Below, piece after piece: positions 27,556 to 42,500 of a stretch of DNA of 64,000 bases. Source of the stretch: Haemonchus contortus (lineage: Eukaryota; Nematoda; Chromadorea; Rhabditida; Trichostrongylidae); NCBI GenBank assembly GCA_000469685.2, contig LS997565.1, positions 36,119,145 through 36,183,144 on the forward strand, in the 5' to 3' direction. A program made the translations under genes and the position numbers. The notes under the pieces are model-generated. The model saw only the letters and a program-made list of their open reading frames with translations, was not told the DNA's origin and did not search any database. The number at the start of each line of letters is the position of its first letter. The first letter of the stretch is position 1.

Positions 27556-30500
27556 ATGACCGCACCAGCAGGTGCCGCTGGTCAATCGACTGCTTCTGGC
27601 CAATATAACGTCAGGGAAATTATCGAAAGGTGAGTATTTAGCAAATCGTTTTAGCCTTTGAGTTCGACAATGCTGAAGAGTTGGAGCTAATTGACAAGGC
27701 TGGGGGGTAAATAGTGGATGACTTGCGAAAATATCATCACTGGTTGAATGGGCACATTCAAAAACATTCAGGATATCATTTCCTCAAAAATAGTCCCAAA
27801 GGCCTATATTTTTCGACTTCCAATTCCTATCAGATGAATTCTGTAGCCTCCTCTTTTCTATTACTTTTTCTGAGTGAGCCATACAGTGTACTGCAGCTAG
27901 AAATGTGAGACCCTCTTGATTTCATCGTCTTCATGCAAAGGTTCCGTGGTGCAGACAGTTCGTTCGGCAACGTTTAGCCTTTAGCGTTTCTGTCCAGTAT
28001 CACCTTCCAGTGGTCGATCCATTTCTCCGGTATGCTTGGCTCATTATTTCGTGATGGTCATGACTTCATAGCTTGCAGTAACATGGCCCATTTTCATTTT
28101 TTCCCCTATGTATCGAACATCGTGAATCATAGCTCGGTGACCATTAGGTCGATGTCGCGGTTCTTTCTTCATTTATAGCCTTGCATAACGTTGAATTTTA
28201 AGGTGAAAAAAATGGACGAGTAACTTATCGATCCTACGTTGTCCATGCTCATTTGAAAGGCTTCTCAGTATTGAAAAAAATATTAGGAAAACCCTGAGTT
28301 TTTGATCTCGCAGTGATTGGAATGTTCAAGTTAAATCATTGCTTATTCAGATTAGGCTAGCTCTTGAAAAGTCGCAGAGGCATCCGAATCGTCAACTGGT
28401 CAACCTAAGACCCGAAGCCTCTTCCCACTGAACTTCTTTCTTTGACAAACCTCATATTTCGAAGAGTTCCAATAAAATACTTTTGTTGCAGATGGGTAAC
28501 TGTAGTTTTTTGCGACTACAATAAAAATATTCCCAAGAGAGCTAGACAGCTCTCTCTCTAGTTCACAGATTACCAAATCAGTGGTCATTGATGGGATAAG
28601 ACTTTTCGTATGTTCTATGAGCGGCAGACGGCTGCCGAGGTCGATGAGGCCAGACGGCGACGATCAACGATCACTTATCCCCCGAGTTTCTCAGTTGAGT
28701 AAGGGGGATCTCCCGGAAATCGCGTTTCCGTATGAATCTGCTTTGGCAAATGGCTTGGTTGTTCTTAATCAGAGATGTGCAAAAATCAGTTTGACGGCGA
28801 GTGAGCTCGGAATATCTTTTGAGCTTAAACTAGGCCCATTGAGAAAAAGCATCTTGTTTCACAATTACACCTTTGACGATGTTTGAGTGAGAACATGAAG
28901 ATGAATCATGCTGGCTCTACGGCTACTGGCTTTTCCGTCTGCTGTGAATTCTAATCCACCATGTGAGCTTTCTTCTCCTTTCATCTTCCGCTCTATTTTT
29001 CAGTTCTTAATCCTTTCAACAACAACTTTTTCACAAATGACTAATCGAGGCTATTTTTGCGACCATTTGAATCCTCAGTTTATGAGATGAAAATGATTCA
29101 CCAAAGGAATCCGAACCATGTGACGCATAGTTAAATCCTAGAGCAATCACGTTGGGTTTCTCACGCGATGAATTGGTGATAAATCAACAGCTCGCGAAAA
29201 ATTGCTTTTGATTTGAACCTGGGAGAGTAAGTAAAAATTTTAGGCTGAAAATAAGGTTGTGACATTCCTATGTCCATGAAATAATAGGATTACAGAGCAA
29301 CATTTTATTTTGTATTGTAAACTCGTTACAATACAAAATAAATAAATTAAATATGACTATGATATGATGATATGACTATAATATGATAAATAAATATTAA
29401 ATATATTAAATATGACTCATTACAGCCATACTTTCCCATTATAACAGATTTTTTATGGCTACTGTGGCGGTCAGAGAAAGCTCAGAGCTTGGACAGTCGA
29501 AGTTTCTGTCATCCATAGACCCCCTGATGAATGTGCCCTAAAATCGTAATCTGAAACAGATTTACCCTTCGAATCGAAGTGGCGTTCAAATTAGTACTAG
29601 GTTTATAGAATGACTTGCTGGAAAAGCCGAGGTACAGGTTAGCTTTTCCAGGCTACCGTAGGATTCTAGTGCCGATGGAATGACCTCGGTGGATGGCTTG
29701 GAATTTGATCTCTAGACTGACCACGTGGCAGGGCGCCAGTTGACACTACACCATCTCCACCCCATTGTAAAATAGTTCCAGCTATAAAATATGTCAAGAT
29801 TTTACAACTTTCGAAAGTATTTCAGATTCCATATACCACTGTTGGGGCGAAGGTGGTGTAGTGACAAGTAGTGCATTATCACAAACGCATGATCACGGGT
29901 TCCAATCCCAAAATGTTATCCCCCTAGGCCAACAAAGCTTCCATCTTCCGGTGAGGATCGATTGGTTTCAGGTCGTCTTGGAGAAGAAAAGCACAGACTT
30001 GAACATCGTCTAGCCACAGCAAGTCATGGTATAGGCCACATACGCATTCAATACGCCACTACAACTCTGAATGAAAGTTGAATGCGGGGCGCATCCTTCA
30101 CCCGGAAATTGATTAAGGCCGAAAGTCCTTATAACATTATTGAAATATGGCCTCAAGACGTTTTTTTTTCACGAACTCTGCTCATTTGCCTCTCTAGTTT
30201 CAATAATCTCATATAGACTGTGAAGGATCAAACAACATCATTAGGCACGAAAAGTTTTTGAGACGACCAGCGGCAAAACAACGAAAATCTATTTGGGGCA
30301 GATCAGCATAATTTTCCCACTAATTAGGGGCCGACAAAATGGTTATGCAGAAGGGTATTATGAAATTATGTTAGAGTTAGTGCATTCAGGAGGAAAATTT
30401 CAGAATCGTAGTGGCGGTAACCAGCCGCTGTATATTTCAGCACTTTCGTTTTTCTGGACGGGTCTGATGCCAATTAATCAACTTCGGAGGGATGTCAGGC

Positions 30501-33500
30501 TTCGTTAGCCTGGGCGAATATCGATCCGGGCATCGAACCCTTGAACATGAGTATGATAGTGCGCCATTCGCCACGGTACTATCTCAGCCTATGTATTATA
30601 ATAGTAGTAAAGTACAAAATTGATGGCCGGGTTTGAATAAAAATTTGAGGGAATCAAAAGTTCGAGCTACCAAGGAGCTCGAACAAAATGACGAGCGGTG
30701 GGGTAACGGGTCCGGGAACTTCTCCCCTAACACGGCGTCGCACATGCCGCACCCACCGCCTATCGCAGGATTACGATGGAAGCTTGGAGCGCGCAATTTG
30801 TGAGGTAGAAGTCCTTTATCTATTTGAATTGGCTGACCGCCCCCTTCAATGCCAATGCGGTATTGATCGTCGCTAATATAGGGGGAGTCATTTTAATTAA
30901 TTAGGTCTAATAAACATGAAAACGAAAAAGAAACAGAAGAAGAAACGATCAAATCCAATGAAAAAGCAAGCCAGTCAACGAAAAATATCGCGTCCTATCG
31001 ATCGGCGGGAGGCGGGGTGAGTACGGTAATTGCAGTGACATTTGCCGCATGCCGCAAGGGAGAATGCCGCGATAGGGGAGAAGTTCCGTTACCCTAGGGT
31101 AACTCCTAATTACCTGTGTTTCTCTTTGTGCGAAACTTACGGTAGAAATGTAAAGGAAAGAGAAAAATAGGAGTTTCTGATAAATCAGGTATGAATCGGA
31201 AGAGGATGAGTTTTTACGCGAACTCGAAGACATGCGGTCGTCACTGCAGAACAGCGAACAGGAAGACGAAATACCTCAGGATCCTGCACCTATTCTCAGT
31301 ACGTTTTTATATCGCTTTAGATGAAGGAATGAGATGAGTTGAGTTGAGTTTGAACCATGAGATCATAGATATCAAAGCGAGCTCTTACCCAGATCTCATG
31401 TTCCGTTCCTTCAATTCAAGAGGAAGAACCTTAGGAAACTTGTTTCTTTTATGAAAGAAAGGATTATTTGTTTATATACATTCAGGCGTTCTGTGCAGTC
31501 TAGTGGATGAAATCGGCTCGCTGAGAACCGAAAATCGGCGATTGAAAATTCGACTGGCCCCTCAGCCATCGAGATCTAAGGTGCGGCAGTATTAAAGCTT
31601 TTATTTCAAATTTACTCTATTCTTGAAAAGTAAAGTATTGGAATGAATTATTCATTCCATGCTGAAAACGTGGTCGGATACGCGCGTATTTAATCTGAAC
31701 AGAGGAATTATTCCGATAATAAGGTGTAATACTAAGAACTTACAACTTGCAACTTATGTACTTACAACTGGTTAGAAAGCCCACTCACAAACTGCTGCCC
31801 ATCTCTTCCGGACGGCACTAGGGGCCCCAACTTTGAAATATTCGGTGTAAAGTTCTCTACTGCTTTGTTTTCCTTTTTGTCTTTTCTACTTTTATTTTGA
31901 GAAGAGATACAGATTCTCGTATTTGCAACCTGATAGATTCTTAGTGCGGCTGAGGATAATTTAGGCAAAGAGCGGAGCCCAGCTTAATATTTCTTTGGGC
32001 TTCCTTGGGCTTACGAGAGTTCATTCGGAGCTAACAGTGCTGACATGATGTCGGATTGTGAAGCTTCAGATAGATCAGACGATAAACTCGATTGGTATGT
32101 CGGCTTGAAGAGCGACTAGCTCTCCTCACCTCTCCAAAAACAGAACAACTAGCCGTTTAAGAATGAAAGTATAATAGATTGATAGTAGTTAGAGCGTTTG
32201 CCCGTGTCCTAACAAAGTTACAGCAATTGTGAGGAGGTTCTGAAAGATACCTATACACCAACTTCCATGAGCTGTAGCATATGCATTAGAATGCAATGTC
32301 GACTCTTGGGGACGATTTTGGTTTCTTCCTAATCCCTTCTTCCTATACTCGCCCTGGCCAGCCAGGCCTTCCATTCTTCCGGTATTGTTTAATTGGTACC
32401 ATACTCTTCTGGGAGAATAAAAACACTGGCTTGTACATCGGCTGGCCACCGCAAGTCATTGTATAGGCTACATAGGCATTCAATACGCCACTACGATTCT
32501 GAATGGAAGTCGAATGCATGGTCGTATCCCACTGACGGAATTGATTGATGCCCCAAACTTTACCCAAAACTTTAACACTTCATCGCCCTCGTTTCGTTTT
32601 TTTTTACTTATTTCAATTATGTATGCCCTCGGGTTTATCTTATTATTCATTAATTAATGATGGCTAGGTCATGTGCTTTTGATATTTTCTTGAGTTATTT
32701 ATCGGTAACTCACACATGATAACACGTGAATATTCAGAATGTGGTCCAACGCGTGTCGGCAATCTTTGACTCACACACTAGTATATTCCCACGCCTACGC
32801 CGTGCAGCCCATGCCGAAATCCGTACTGGAGCAAGGGAACGACTTTCGACGCCGCCAAGGAAGGTAACTCGCTAAGCGATAGAGATCAGAATATGGCATA
32901 GTACTCACAAAAACAACAGCAGCTGATACAATAGCAGTTATAGTTGACCATAGGCCTGGTAATTATTATATCGAAAAGTTCTAAATTCCGTAACCGACTA
33001 AAATGATTGGGTTCTTAGTGAAATGGGTAGCAGTAGAATCGGACTAGAATTGTTCGATGGATCATTCAAAAAGGTCAGTATTTCAAGGAAGGGAAAACGT
33101 GTGGGTATCTGAGGCAAGATGGAGATAGCCGTAAGTGATGCCCCCTTACCCACTTTAGAATCACTTATTCCGAAAAGCTGAGGAGAGCAAATTACAGCGA
33201 ATCATTAAAGAAACATTTATTTCAAACGGCAGATGAAAGGAATAGGAGGTGATGAACATGTGCTAAAGTGCCAGAATAGCCTCGGATAGTGTTTATTGCG
33301 TATTAAGCGCAAGAACACTGGTATTTCACGTGAAATTACTGATGTTTTTGCGCAGTACGGACGCTACCCAGAGGCTTGCCCTTAGTTGGGTACAACATCG
33401 CTAACACAGTTATAAAGCAGCCAAATGTACTGCACTGCAACTGCCAGAGAAACTGTTTAGGATCGTAATCATTTTGGAAGACCTATGAATCTGACTTCTT

Positions 33501-36500
33501 TCGAGAAAACTGGAGCTAATCAACTCATTATATCTATATTCTTCAGGACCCTCTTACCACGTCATCCATTTCGACGGACTTCTCTCAGGATTCAAGCAGG
33601 ACGAGAGCCCCTCCGTTAGTTCAACCAGAGATGAGCGATAGTGAAGTTGAGGACTACCCGGTGAGTGCTCCTTCCAACCCAAGGATTTTAAGTTATTTCA
33701 TAAACGTATAGTTCTGCTGAATGGCTGAAACATCTTTCCTACTTCTTATAGGTTTTCACTTGGTCTAGATCACCTAGGTTTTGACGGTCATAGTGGCTTA
33801 TAGTGGTACAGTGGGTACTCATCTCAAAATGCCTTGTGGTTCATTTGGCTCGCACGACTTTTAATTTTAGTAATCGATCATCCTTCTGCCAACTAATTCA
33901 TTCACCCTATATCTACATACTAATGCTCATAAACTCCCTTTTCTAGGTCAAAGGGAGAATAATAGAGTATTTAGATATAGATCTTTTCAGCTGAATTTTT
34001 GCATAAAAAATAAAGGCGAAAGTGTTCGGTGTTGAATGAAATTTTAGAAGAAAATTTAGTAGAAGAATGAGCAGTAATATAATCTATGGCAATGACAGAA
34101 CTCCCATCTTAGGAGGGACTCCATACAGCCCTGAGCTCTCTATAATAGAAGCCGTATGATTCTTTATAGTATCTGGAGCTCATATAAATAATCGCTCTCA
34201 GCTTTTTTTGCGGGCTACCTACAGCAGCTGCTTGGAACATGAACTGCTGGAGTATCTTCCAGCATTATGAAATGCAACACAGATCGGAACCTATCTACTT
34301 TTGTTTGATTTCGGCGCTGGTAGCGTAAGGTGAAATGTTTGGGACTTCGGACAAATGACTTGGATGGGATAATCGAGAAACCTCTGACTTTCTTTTTTCA
34401 TGAATTACGAAAAATAACGATCGATATAATGGCTGGTCAAGTTCTTCCGAAATATTTGTAATTCATACTTCGTCGGAGTGAATGATAAAATCATCCACTG
34501 ATGTTTTGATATCGCTATAATTTTTCGGTATCATTTAGGAACTCTTTCTCACATTCCATTGGTTTATTACATTTACAGAGATAGCGATTGTTGGTCCCAG
34601 CACCGGAAATTTGGACCTGACCACTTTCTGTGACGGCTTATAAACCAATCAGACTTGCCAATCAATGATATTAGAAAAAATCAAATTTCTTGTAAATTAT
34701 AAATTTGAAAGAACATGGGAGTACCTGGTAACCCAACTTATCCGCAGGTATAGAGCTCTGCAGTCTCGTTGATCTCCATCTTTTTACTCGGATTTCGTTT
34801 GACCTTTGGAGAACCTACTCTTCTTTCTACGTGTAATATCGAAAGTAGCTAAAACGTTGGATTTCCAAGTAGAATGTAAAGTAGCAGCAGTTGTGCATCA
34901 TTCTAGAGTTGTGTAGAAGGTAATGAGACTCTGTTGTCGTTGTCAATTGCTCTTTAAGTACTCGAATTACCTATTAAATGGGGGGCATTTTACTGTAAAG
35001 CAGGGTCAGCTGCCGTCTAACGACCATCACATAAACGTTTCTTCTCGAACCATGTCCCCATTGGTCTTTCGTTGACTGAACTCTAAGTAAAATCGACTGT
35101 AGGTGGAGCGTCGAAATCGTCGTACAGCAGTGCGTCGTTGTGATATGTCCATGTCAGAATGTACAAGTCCGTCATCAGCGTCGTCCAGCCGTGATCCAAG
35201 CGAGGCCATGAGTGAGTGTTTGTTGGACCAACTTCGAATTATCTGAAGGTTGAACTATGGCCTGAAATAACTGTTACATTACAGCTTCCAGCCGTTCCTC
35301 ATTTCTTGAATTGATCGGATTTCGAAGACGAACAGTAGGGACATCTTCTACCTCGTTATTGCCACCTACGAAGCCAATACTGAAAAAGAGAAAACGACGG
35401 GTTTCAGAAGATGAAGCCAACGGACTATATGCTAATATAGGTACTTCATGAAATTATATTTTTTGAAATGATATTTACATGGTATTTTAAATTTATTTGA
35501 TATCTCCAGAGCATATTTTTCCCATCTTACCTTTATTATAGGTAGTTATCATGTAATCTGTATGGAACCAGTTATTATTTGAACTCTAGAGACATTCGCG
35601 GAATTCAGAATCTTTTTTTTTGCGTAGCAGGGATCATTTATTCCCGGCAGTACACCCGATACCATTTTGACCATCGTACACTTCTTTTTCTTGAAAAGAA
35701 AAAGTGAAAAGTCACAGAGGTCTTCCCCATTAACAAAAATGTGAAGCTTCTCTGAGGTCAATGAGGGTCTAACTTACAGAGGTGGAGCACACTATATCGT
35801 AGGATCAGATCTCGTTACCACCCCATACTCGCCTGCTGAGTTTTTATGAACCGAAACCGAAATCAAGCTTGAAAAAATTTTGTCGGGAAGGTTTTTAAAG
35901 TGGGAACCAGTAGGAAGACAAGAGACCCTAGCCTTACGTTCTTTGTTTGCAGATAATTCAAATCTTCGCCAACGACAGCCCACAAAGGTTAGCACGAAGC
36001 GTGTATTTCACTCACTTCAAGCTTACGTGATTGCGGTCGAGTTGAATTTCTTGTATAGCCAATTCCACTAGTTTTCAGCCCCCTCGTCCAGTATCTTATT
36101 ATCCAATTGAGGATAGCGACGATTCGGATAATCTACGAACGAAACGAAAAGCGACTTCCTTCTTAAACGTTCACAACAAATTCGCTGAAAATACCGGTAA
36201 GATTGAAATTTTTGCAATGCATCCAATCCAAATTCGTTCAGTTTGGATACCCTATATTAAACGGTTCAAGAAAGAGTGGCGAAGGAACATTTTCAGAAAA
36301 TCTACTACGTGTTGAACGTGAAACGAGGCTCAGACATGATAAGGAGAATCTTCAAGCGGAAATAGAAGAACTTAAGGTGATCATCATATCTTTTCCATGT
36401 AAGATCACCTCTAGAAGGAGGCTTCTCCAACATGGTACATATATCATACAAGCTAGTGAAGCTGTTTCGAACATTTTCGAACACTCAGAGAATTGATCTC

Positions 36501-39500
36501 TGAAATTTGCTCTTGGGACGGAAAGTGCTTCAAGCGAGTCTGGGAAAGAATTCCTATTACTAGCGGGAACCCTTATGGTTTTAGCGACAGTAAGCGACGG
36601 TTCATTCATTTGTAAGGGCTACTGCGAAAAACACTGACACCCGGTAGATACGCTGCCATTTAGTGCCTCGACAGTGTGGCCATTTTTTAGATATACGCCT
36701 AATTCGGGTGGGAGCTTTTTATTTTTTGATGGCTTTGGGTCCAATTCGTTTGAGTCACATGAACCGCTAACTGTGAACTGGGAATAACCAGCTGATTGTG
36801 GCGACATAGCTGCTTTTTCTGCTTCCTGCTTTCTTTCCTTAAAAAGAGCTTTCAGATGCGTAATCAACGTCTTGTCGAGCAGTTGCGAGAGAAAAGTGCT
36901 CAATTTAGCAAGCTCCAATTTCACGCTCAAAAAACTCGACGAACAGGTAGGATCAAAGCACTACGTATAGTTAGAATAAGATTCAAGAAAGCCCAGCCCA
37001 TCACAGATTGAAACTCTGACGCGGCGTTGCGCACTCAACTCCGCTCTGGAAAGAATGACACTTGATGAACGCTTCGCCAGAGGTACGCTGACGACAATGG
37101 AGAAGGTAATATTCATGGCGGCACTGGCATTTTTATATTCCCATTCTCTCGAAAGGAACCCAGGTAAGAATTAAAGGACTGCACACCGCTTATCAAAAAG
37201 ATGACATGTACAGTCGAAGCGGGCACTTCATACTGGCAGCGAGCATTTTGTATATAGGCAGATCGGCGATTCGTGCGAATTATCGTGAATTCGATACTTT
37301 TGGCCTTCATCCATCACATATGGAATTTTGGAAGAACAGAGCTTTCATTAAACTCTGGTATGCCATAGTGTCATAGGACAGTACTAAATTTGGAACCGAT
37401 TTCTCAAGTTTTCTCAAGTCAAGTTTCTCCCTCACGTGAAGTTTCGCCCCTTCGTAAGAAGTTCATGTTCCAGATTGAGGATCGCCTGCGACAGTTTCAA
37501 CGACATGTACAAAGTGCCAAATTGGACGCAGCTAACGTACAGCAAAAGGTTCGTTACGTTATGACTTGAGTTTAGACAATTCCTTTTATGTAATCCATAC
37601 TATTTATAAACCGCAAATGTCCGTTTGTACGTTTGTACGTTTGTACGTTTGTACGTTTGTACGTTTGTCTGTTTGTCTGTAACACTACCTTATATGGTGC
37701 CGTTTGGAAATCAACTGGAACAGCTCAGACAGGTTACAACAAGTGGGGAATGAGCCAGACTCCTTGGGTACACGTGACTTGAACTAGCTCCGCCTACCAG
37801 GGGCGGAGTGTCCCGCTAGGGGCGGGGCGTCACCGAATTCTGTAACTCCTGTTCTCCTGGACATGGAGCGTTCAAATTTGGTAGAGATGTAGGCGGCAGA
37901 AAGAGAAAACTGATGGTAGACGACAGGTGTAGACTCCGCCCACTGGGGGCGGGGCTTCCTCAAAAATATTAAATTTGGACCTGGAGCGTTCAAATTTGGT
38001 AGAGATGTAGGCGGCAGAAAGAGAAAACTGATGGTAGATGACAGGTGTAGACTCCGCCCACTGGGGGCGGGGCTTCCTCAAAAAAATTAAATTTGGATCT
38101 GGAGCGTTCAAATTTGGTAGAGGTGTAGGCGGCAGAAAGAGAAAACTGATGGTAGACGACAGGTGTAGACTCCGCCCACTGGGGGCGGGGCTTCCTCAAA
38201 AATATTAAATTTGGACCTGGAGCGTTCAAATTTGGTAGAGATGTAGGCGGCAGAAAGAGAAAACTGATGGTAGATGACAGGTGTAGACTCCGCCCACTGG
38301 GGGCGGGGCTTCCTCAAAAATATTAAATTTGGACCTGGAGCGTTCAAATTTGGTAGAGATGTAGGCGGCAGAAAGAGAAAACTGATGGTAGATGACAGGT
38401 GTAGACTCCGCCCACTGGGGGCGGGGCTTCCTCAAAAAAAATTAAATTTGGATCTGGAGCGTTCAAATTTGGTAGAGGTGTAGGCGGCAGAAAGAGAAAA
38501 CTGATGGTAGACGACAGGTGTAGACTCCGCCCACTGGGGGCGGGGCTTCCTCAAAAATATTAAATTTGGACCTGGAGCGTTCAAATTTGGTAGAGATGTA
38601 GGCGGCAGAAAGAGAAAACTGATGGTAGACGACAGGTGTAGACTCCGCCCACTGGGGGCGGGGCTTCCTCAAAAATATTAAATTTGGACCTGGAGCGTTC
38701 AAATTTGGTAGAGATGTAGGCGGCAGAAAGAGAAAACTGATGGTAGATGACAGATGTAGACTCCGCCCACTGGGGGCGGGGCTTCCTCAAAAATATCGAA
38801 TTTGACCTGGAGCGTTCAAATTCGGTAGAGGTGTAGGCGGCAGAAAGAGAAAACTGATGGTAGATGACAGGTGTAGACTCCGCCCACTGGGGGCGGGACT
38901 TCCTCAAAAAAATTAAATTTGGACCTGGAGCGTTCAAATTTGGTAGAGATGTAGGCGGCAGAAAGAGAAAACTGATGGTAGATGAAAGATGTAGACTACG
39001 TCCACTGGGGGCGGGGCTTCCTCAAAAATGTCGAATTTGACCTGGAGCGTTCAAATTCGGTAGAGGTGTAGGCGGCAGAAAGAGAAAACTGATGGTAGAT
39101 GACAGGTGTAGACTCCGCCCACTGGGGGCGGGACTTCCTCAAAAAAATTAAATTTGGATCTGGAGCGTTCAAATTTGGTAGAGATGTAGGCGGCAGAAAG
39201 AGAAAACTGATGGTAGATGACAGGTGTAGACTCCGCCCACTGGGGGTGGGGCTTCCTCAAAAATGTCGAATTTGACCTGGAGCGTTCAAATTTGGTAGAG
39301 GTGTAGGCGGCAGAAAGGGAAAACTGATGGTAGATGACAGGTGTAGACTCCGCCCACTGGGGGTGGGGCTTCCTCAAAAATAACAAATTCGAACCTGCGG
39401 CGTTCAAATTTGGCAGAGATGTAGCCTACAAGATGGGAAAGCTAATGGTAGGTGACGGGTACAGACTCCGCCCACAGGGGGCGGGGTTTGCGCGAAATTT

Positions 39501-42500
39501 GCTTTCATCGACTTAGAGCGTTCAAAATGGAAGTGATAGATGGTAGAATGTACTCTCTGTAGTAGGAGGCACTAGACTCTGCCTACGCCCGCAACAGTTT
39601 TCCTGACAGCAACCTGAACCACTGTGAAATTTTAGGATACGCCACTGACTCCACTTCTTCTTTTGATGGTACTAGCGTTGGAAAGTGTACTGCTGCCAGA
39701 ATAAATAAAAATTGGGTGTTGGTGAAAATACCATTAATTATCGGCAGTTTTCTCGACAGCAACCTGAACATGTGTGAAATATTTGGATACGCCACCGACT
39801 CGAATTTCCATTTGATTGCGCTAGCGTTGGAAAGTCTACAACTGCCAAAATACATACAAATCGGGTTGATGAAAATACTACACTACAAGTATGGATGAAT
39901 GCAAGTGGAAATTAGTTTTCATTACATCTCTAGTGTAGTACAGGTATTTCAACAATGATGAGAAAATAAACAAGGGAATTGAACTCGAGACCCTCTCTTG
40001 GACTTCAGGATTGTCCAGGTTAGTACATTGAGGTAATAACCAACGTTCATGGTAGTCAAGTGCAATCTTCCAGGAACAAGCACTTTCGGTAGACGGCTTA
40101 TGACGTTATTAGTTGCGATGGGAGTGGAGTTCCCTCCCATTTTTTGGGAGAGAACGGTTACTGAGTTGCCAAGACCATTGCGCTTCAGGTTATTTTCAAA
40201 AAATTCATTCATGAGAAGCCATTAGACGCGCGCGGTATCATGAGCAGCGCAGCTGCCTTTTTAAACAGATAAGTTGAAAAGTAAAATAAAGTCTACATTA
40301 GCCCTGGCCACACAGGTGCGTACCCGGTAAAGACGTGAAAATCCCTACAACTACCCAAAGGGGCTTTCCTTTCGAAGATAGTGTTCATGGCCACACACAG
40401 CCAAACTACACAGGGTTTCTTCGATTACATGGACTGCAGAGGTATTTGATTCGGATCTGTTCAAAATGTATCGGAATACTTTTCATGGCCAGACACAGCT
40501 CCATTTCATTTCCCAAAAAAAAGATGGCCGCTACAGAAGTTTCAGAGAAGAGGCTCAGATGATGAAGGTCTTTAATGAAAATTAAAAGCTCATGTGGCTC
40601 CGTCCCTCATGGCTAGACCCCCTAGCGCACGCAAGAGCGTGCTTAGCTGCCTGGTTCAATAAAAGCTGGACAAAAAAAGGTTGGAAAAACAAAATGTGAT
40701 TGAGATTAATTCCCTAAATTGAAATGGTTTTAGACAATGAACACTATTGCACATGAACGAAGCGCTCATCAAGCATGTTTGGATCGTTTAGAAGATCTAC
40801 AAAGAGAAAACTTTGCTCTCATGCAAAGCAGATATTTGGGTGAGTTGGTTAATTGGTTATCTGATCCATAGGTCATCCTACTTCATATAATTCGCTAAGT
40901 GTGTCTGTTGGTGTGTCGGTGTGTTTGTGTGTGTGTGTGTTTGTGTGTACCAGTCGGGCCGCCCGGCTAACGCCAGGCTTCCCTCCTTCTTAAGGGGTCG
41001 CCCGGCTTCGCCGGGCGCTTTTCCTTCTTGGAAGAAATTTGCTATGCGTAAATAACACTTCCGATTCCCCTTTTTCTTTGAAAGCTTTACACCCTCAGTA
41101 TTAGTTCTGAATTGGAAGCGATATTTTCTGTACTACAGTTAATTATATACTAATTAGAAGTTTCGATTCATTGCTCTTAATCTCGAAATTGTGTTGGATT
41201 GATGGCTTAACTTATTGACAGTCAATGTCTTGAATGGTACCCAGAAATGGATAATCACGCCTATCACAGATGTCGTTATCAACGGAACATTTTCTCCACG
41301 GATTTTTCATTAATTGGGAATCCCAAATCCTTAGCGGCCAGATGAGTTTAGTCACAAATGATATGCCACAAAACAAAAAGAATCGTGGTACTCCATTGTG
41401 TCAGAAAGCTTATGCGTAACGGTCGTAGTTTAATAGCAAGAAATGAACAAATTCTCATTTCTCATGCAATGGAGAAATGTCATTGATCAGTCGCTATCAT
41501 AGCATTCACATCATTAAAGAGTCTGTGTTTGATCATAAATACCCTCTTGCTCTCTAAGACCCCTTATCAGTCCTTATCAGTTGTTATCACTTCCTGTCAC
41601 AGGGTACCTTCGACCACGTCACATCCAACATTGCCGTCATTGAAAAGGTTCCACTCTTGACACGAAGGGGGTTGCTCGCTTGTTATTATCTGTCCTTATC
41701 ACTGATTAACTTCGGTCCCCTCACCTCCTGCACTATCTACTGGAATGCTCAGTTGTTAGTATTAAAGACGTTGTAGATTTACTTGCTCTCGCCTCCTATC
41801 AGTTTCTATCAGTCTCTAACAGTTTTGCGAAGTGCCAAAGCTCTGCCGTTAAAGGAAGTAAGTAACGGTTTCTGTGGCTCTCACCTTTCTAGGCTCTTGA
41901 TCAACTCCTTTCAATTGTTATCTTATCACCAACCATCAGTGTTCCTATCCTGCTTCCTGTACTCCTACCAAGTTTCAATGCAATAGGACCACGTAAACAG
42001 GAGTTATGAACATGCTACCTAAAATTCTGTCACGCACGCCCCGCCCCCTGTAGGCGGAGTTCGATCTCGCCGCCTGCCATAAGTGTTCCCATGCTGCCCC
42101 TCTGTACTTCTACCAATTTTGAACGCTTTGGGTCCACTGGAACAGGACTTACGAATTTGCGACCTGGAATTGCTACCGTGCACGCCCCGCTCCAGTCCTA
42201 TCACCTGCCGTAAAGGTTCACATGCTTCCCCCTGTACTCCTGCCAAATCTGACCTTTCTAGGTCCACGGGGACATGAGTTATGAATTTGCGGCCCAAAGT
42301 TTCTAACGCGCACGCCGCGCTCCCTGTGCACGGATTCCGGTCCTGCCACTTACTAAAGGTGTTCCCATCCTGTCCTCCTTACTCCTACCAAATATGAACG
42401 CTCTAGATCCACGGGGACATGAGTTATGAATTTGCGGCCCAAAATTTCTAAGGCGCACGCCGCGCTCCCTGTGCACGGATTCCGGTCCTGCCACTTACCG

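Noticed and set aside
29852..29909. Functional tRNA gene
   Set aside because: A and B boxes are present but stems do not pair and the segment continues into a repeated tail, so it is a SINE.
37784..39407. Series of 69-118 codon minus-strand frames with near-identical proteins
   Set aside because: They lie wholly in the 118-bp minisatellite; the unit is not a multiple of three, so the frame changes from unit to unit, and there are no gene signals.
37862..39515. CRISPR-like array
   Set aside because: Units are 118 bp with no unique spacers, in a eukaryotic intron.
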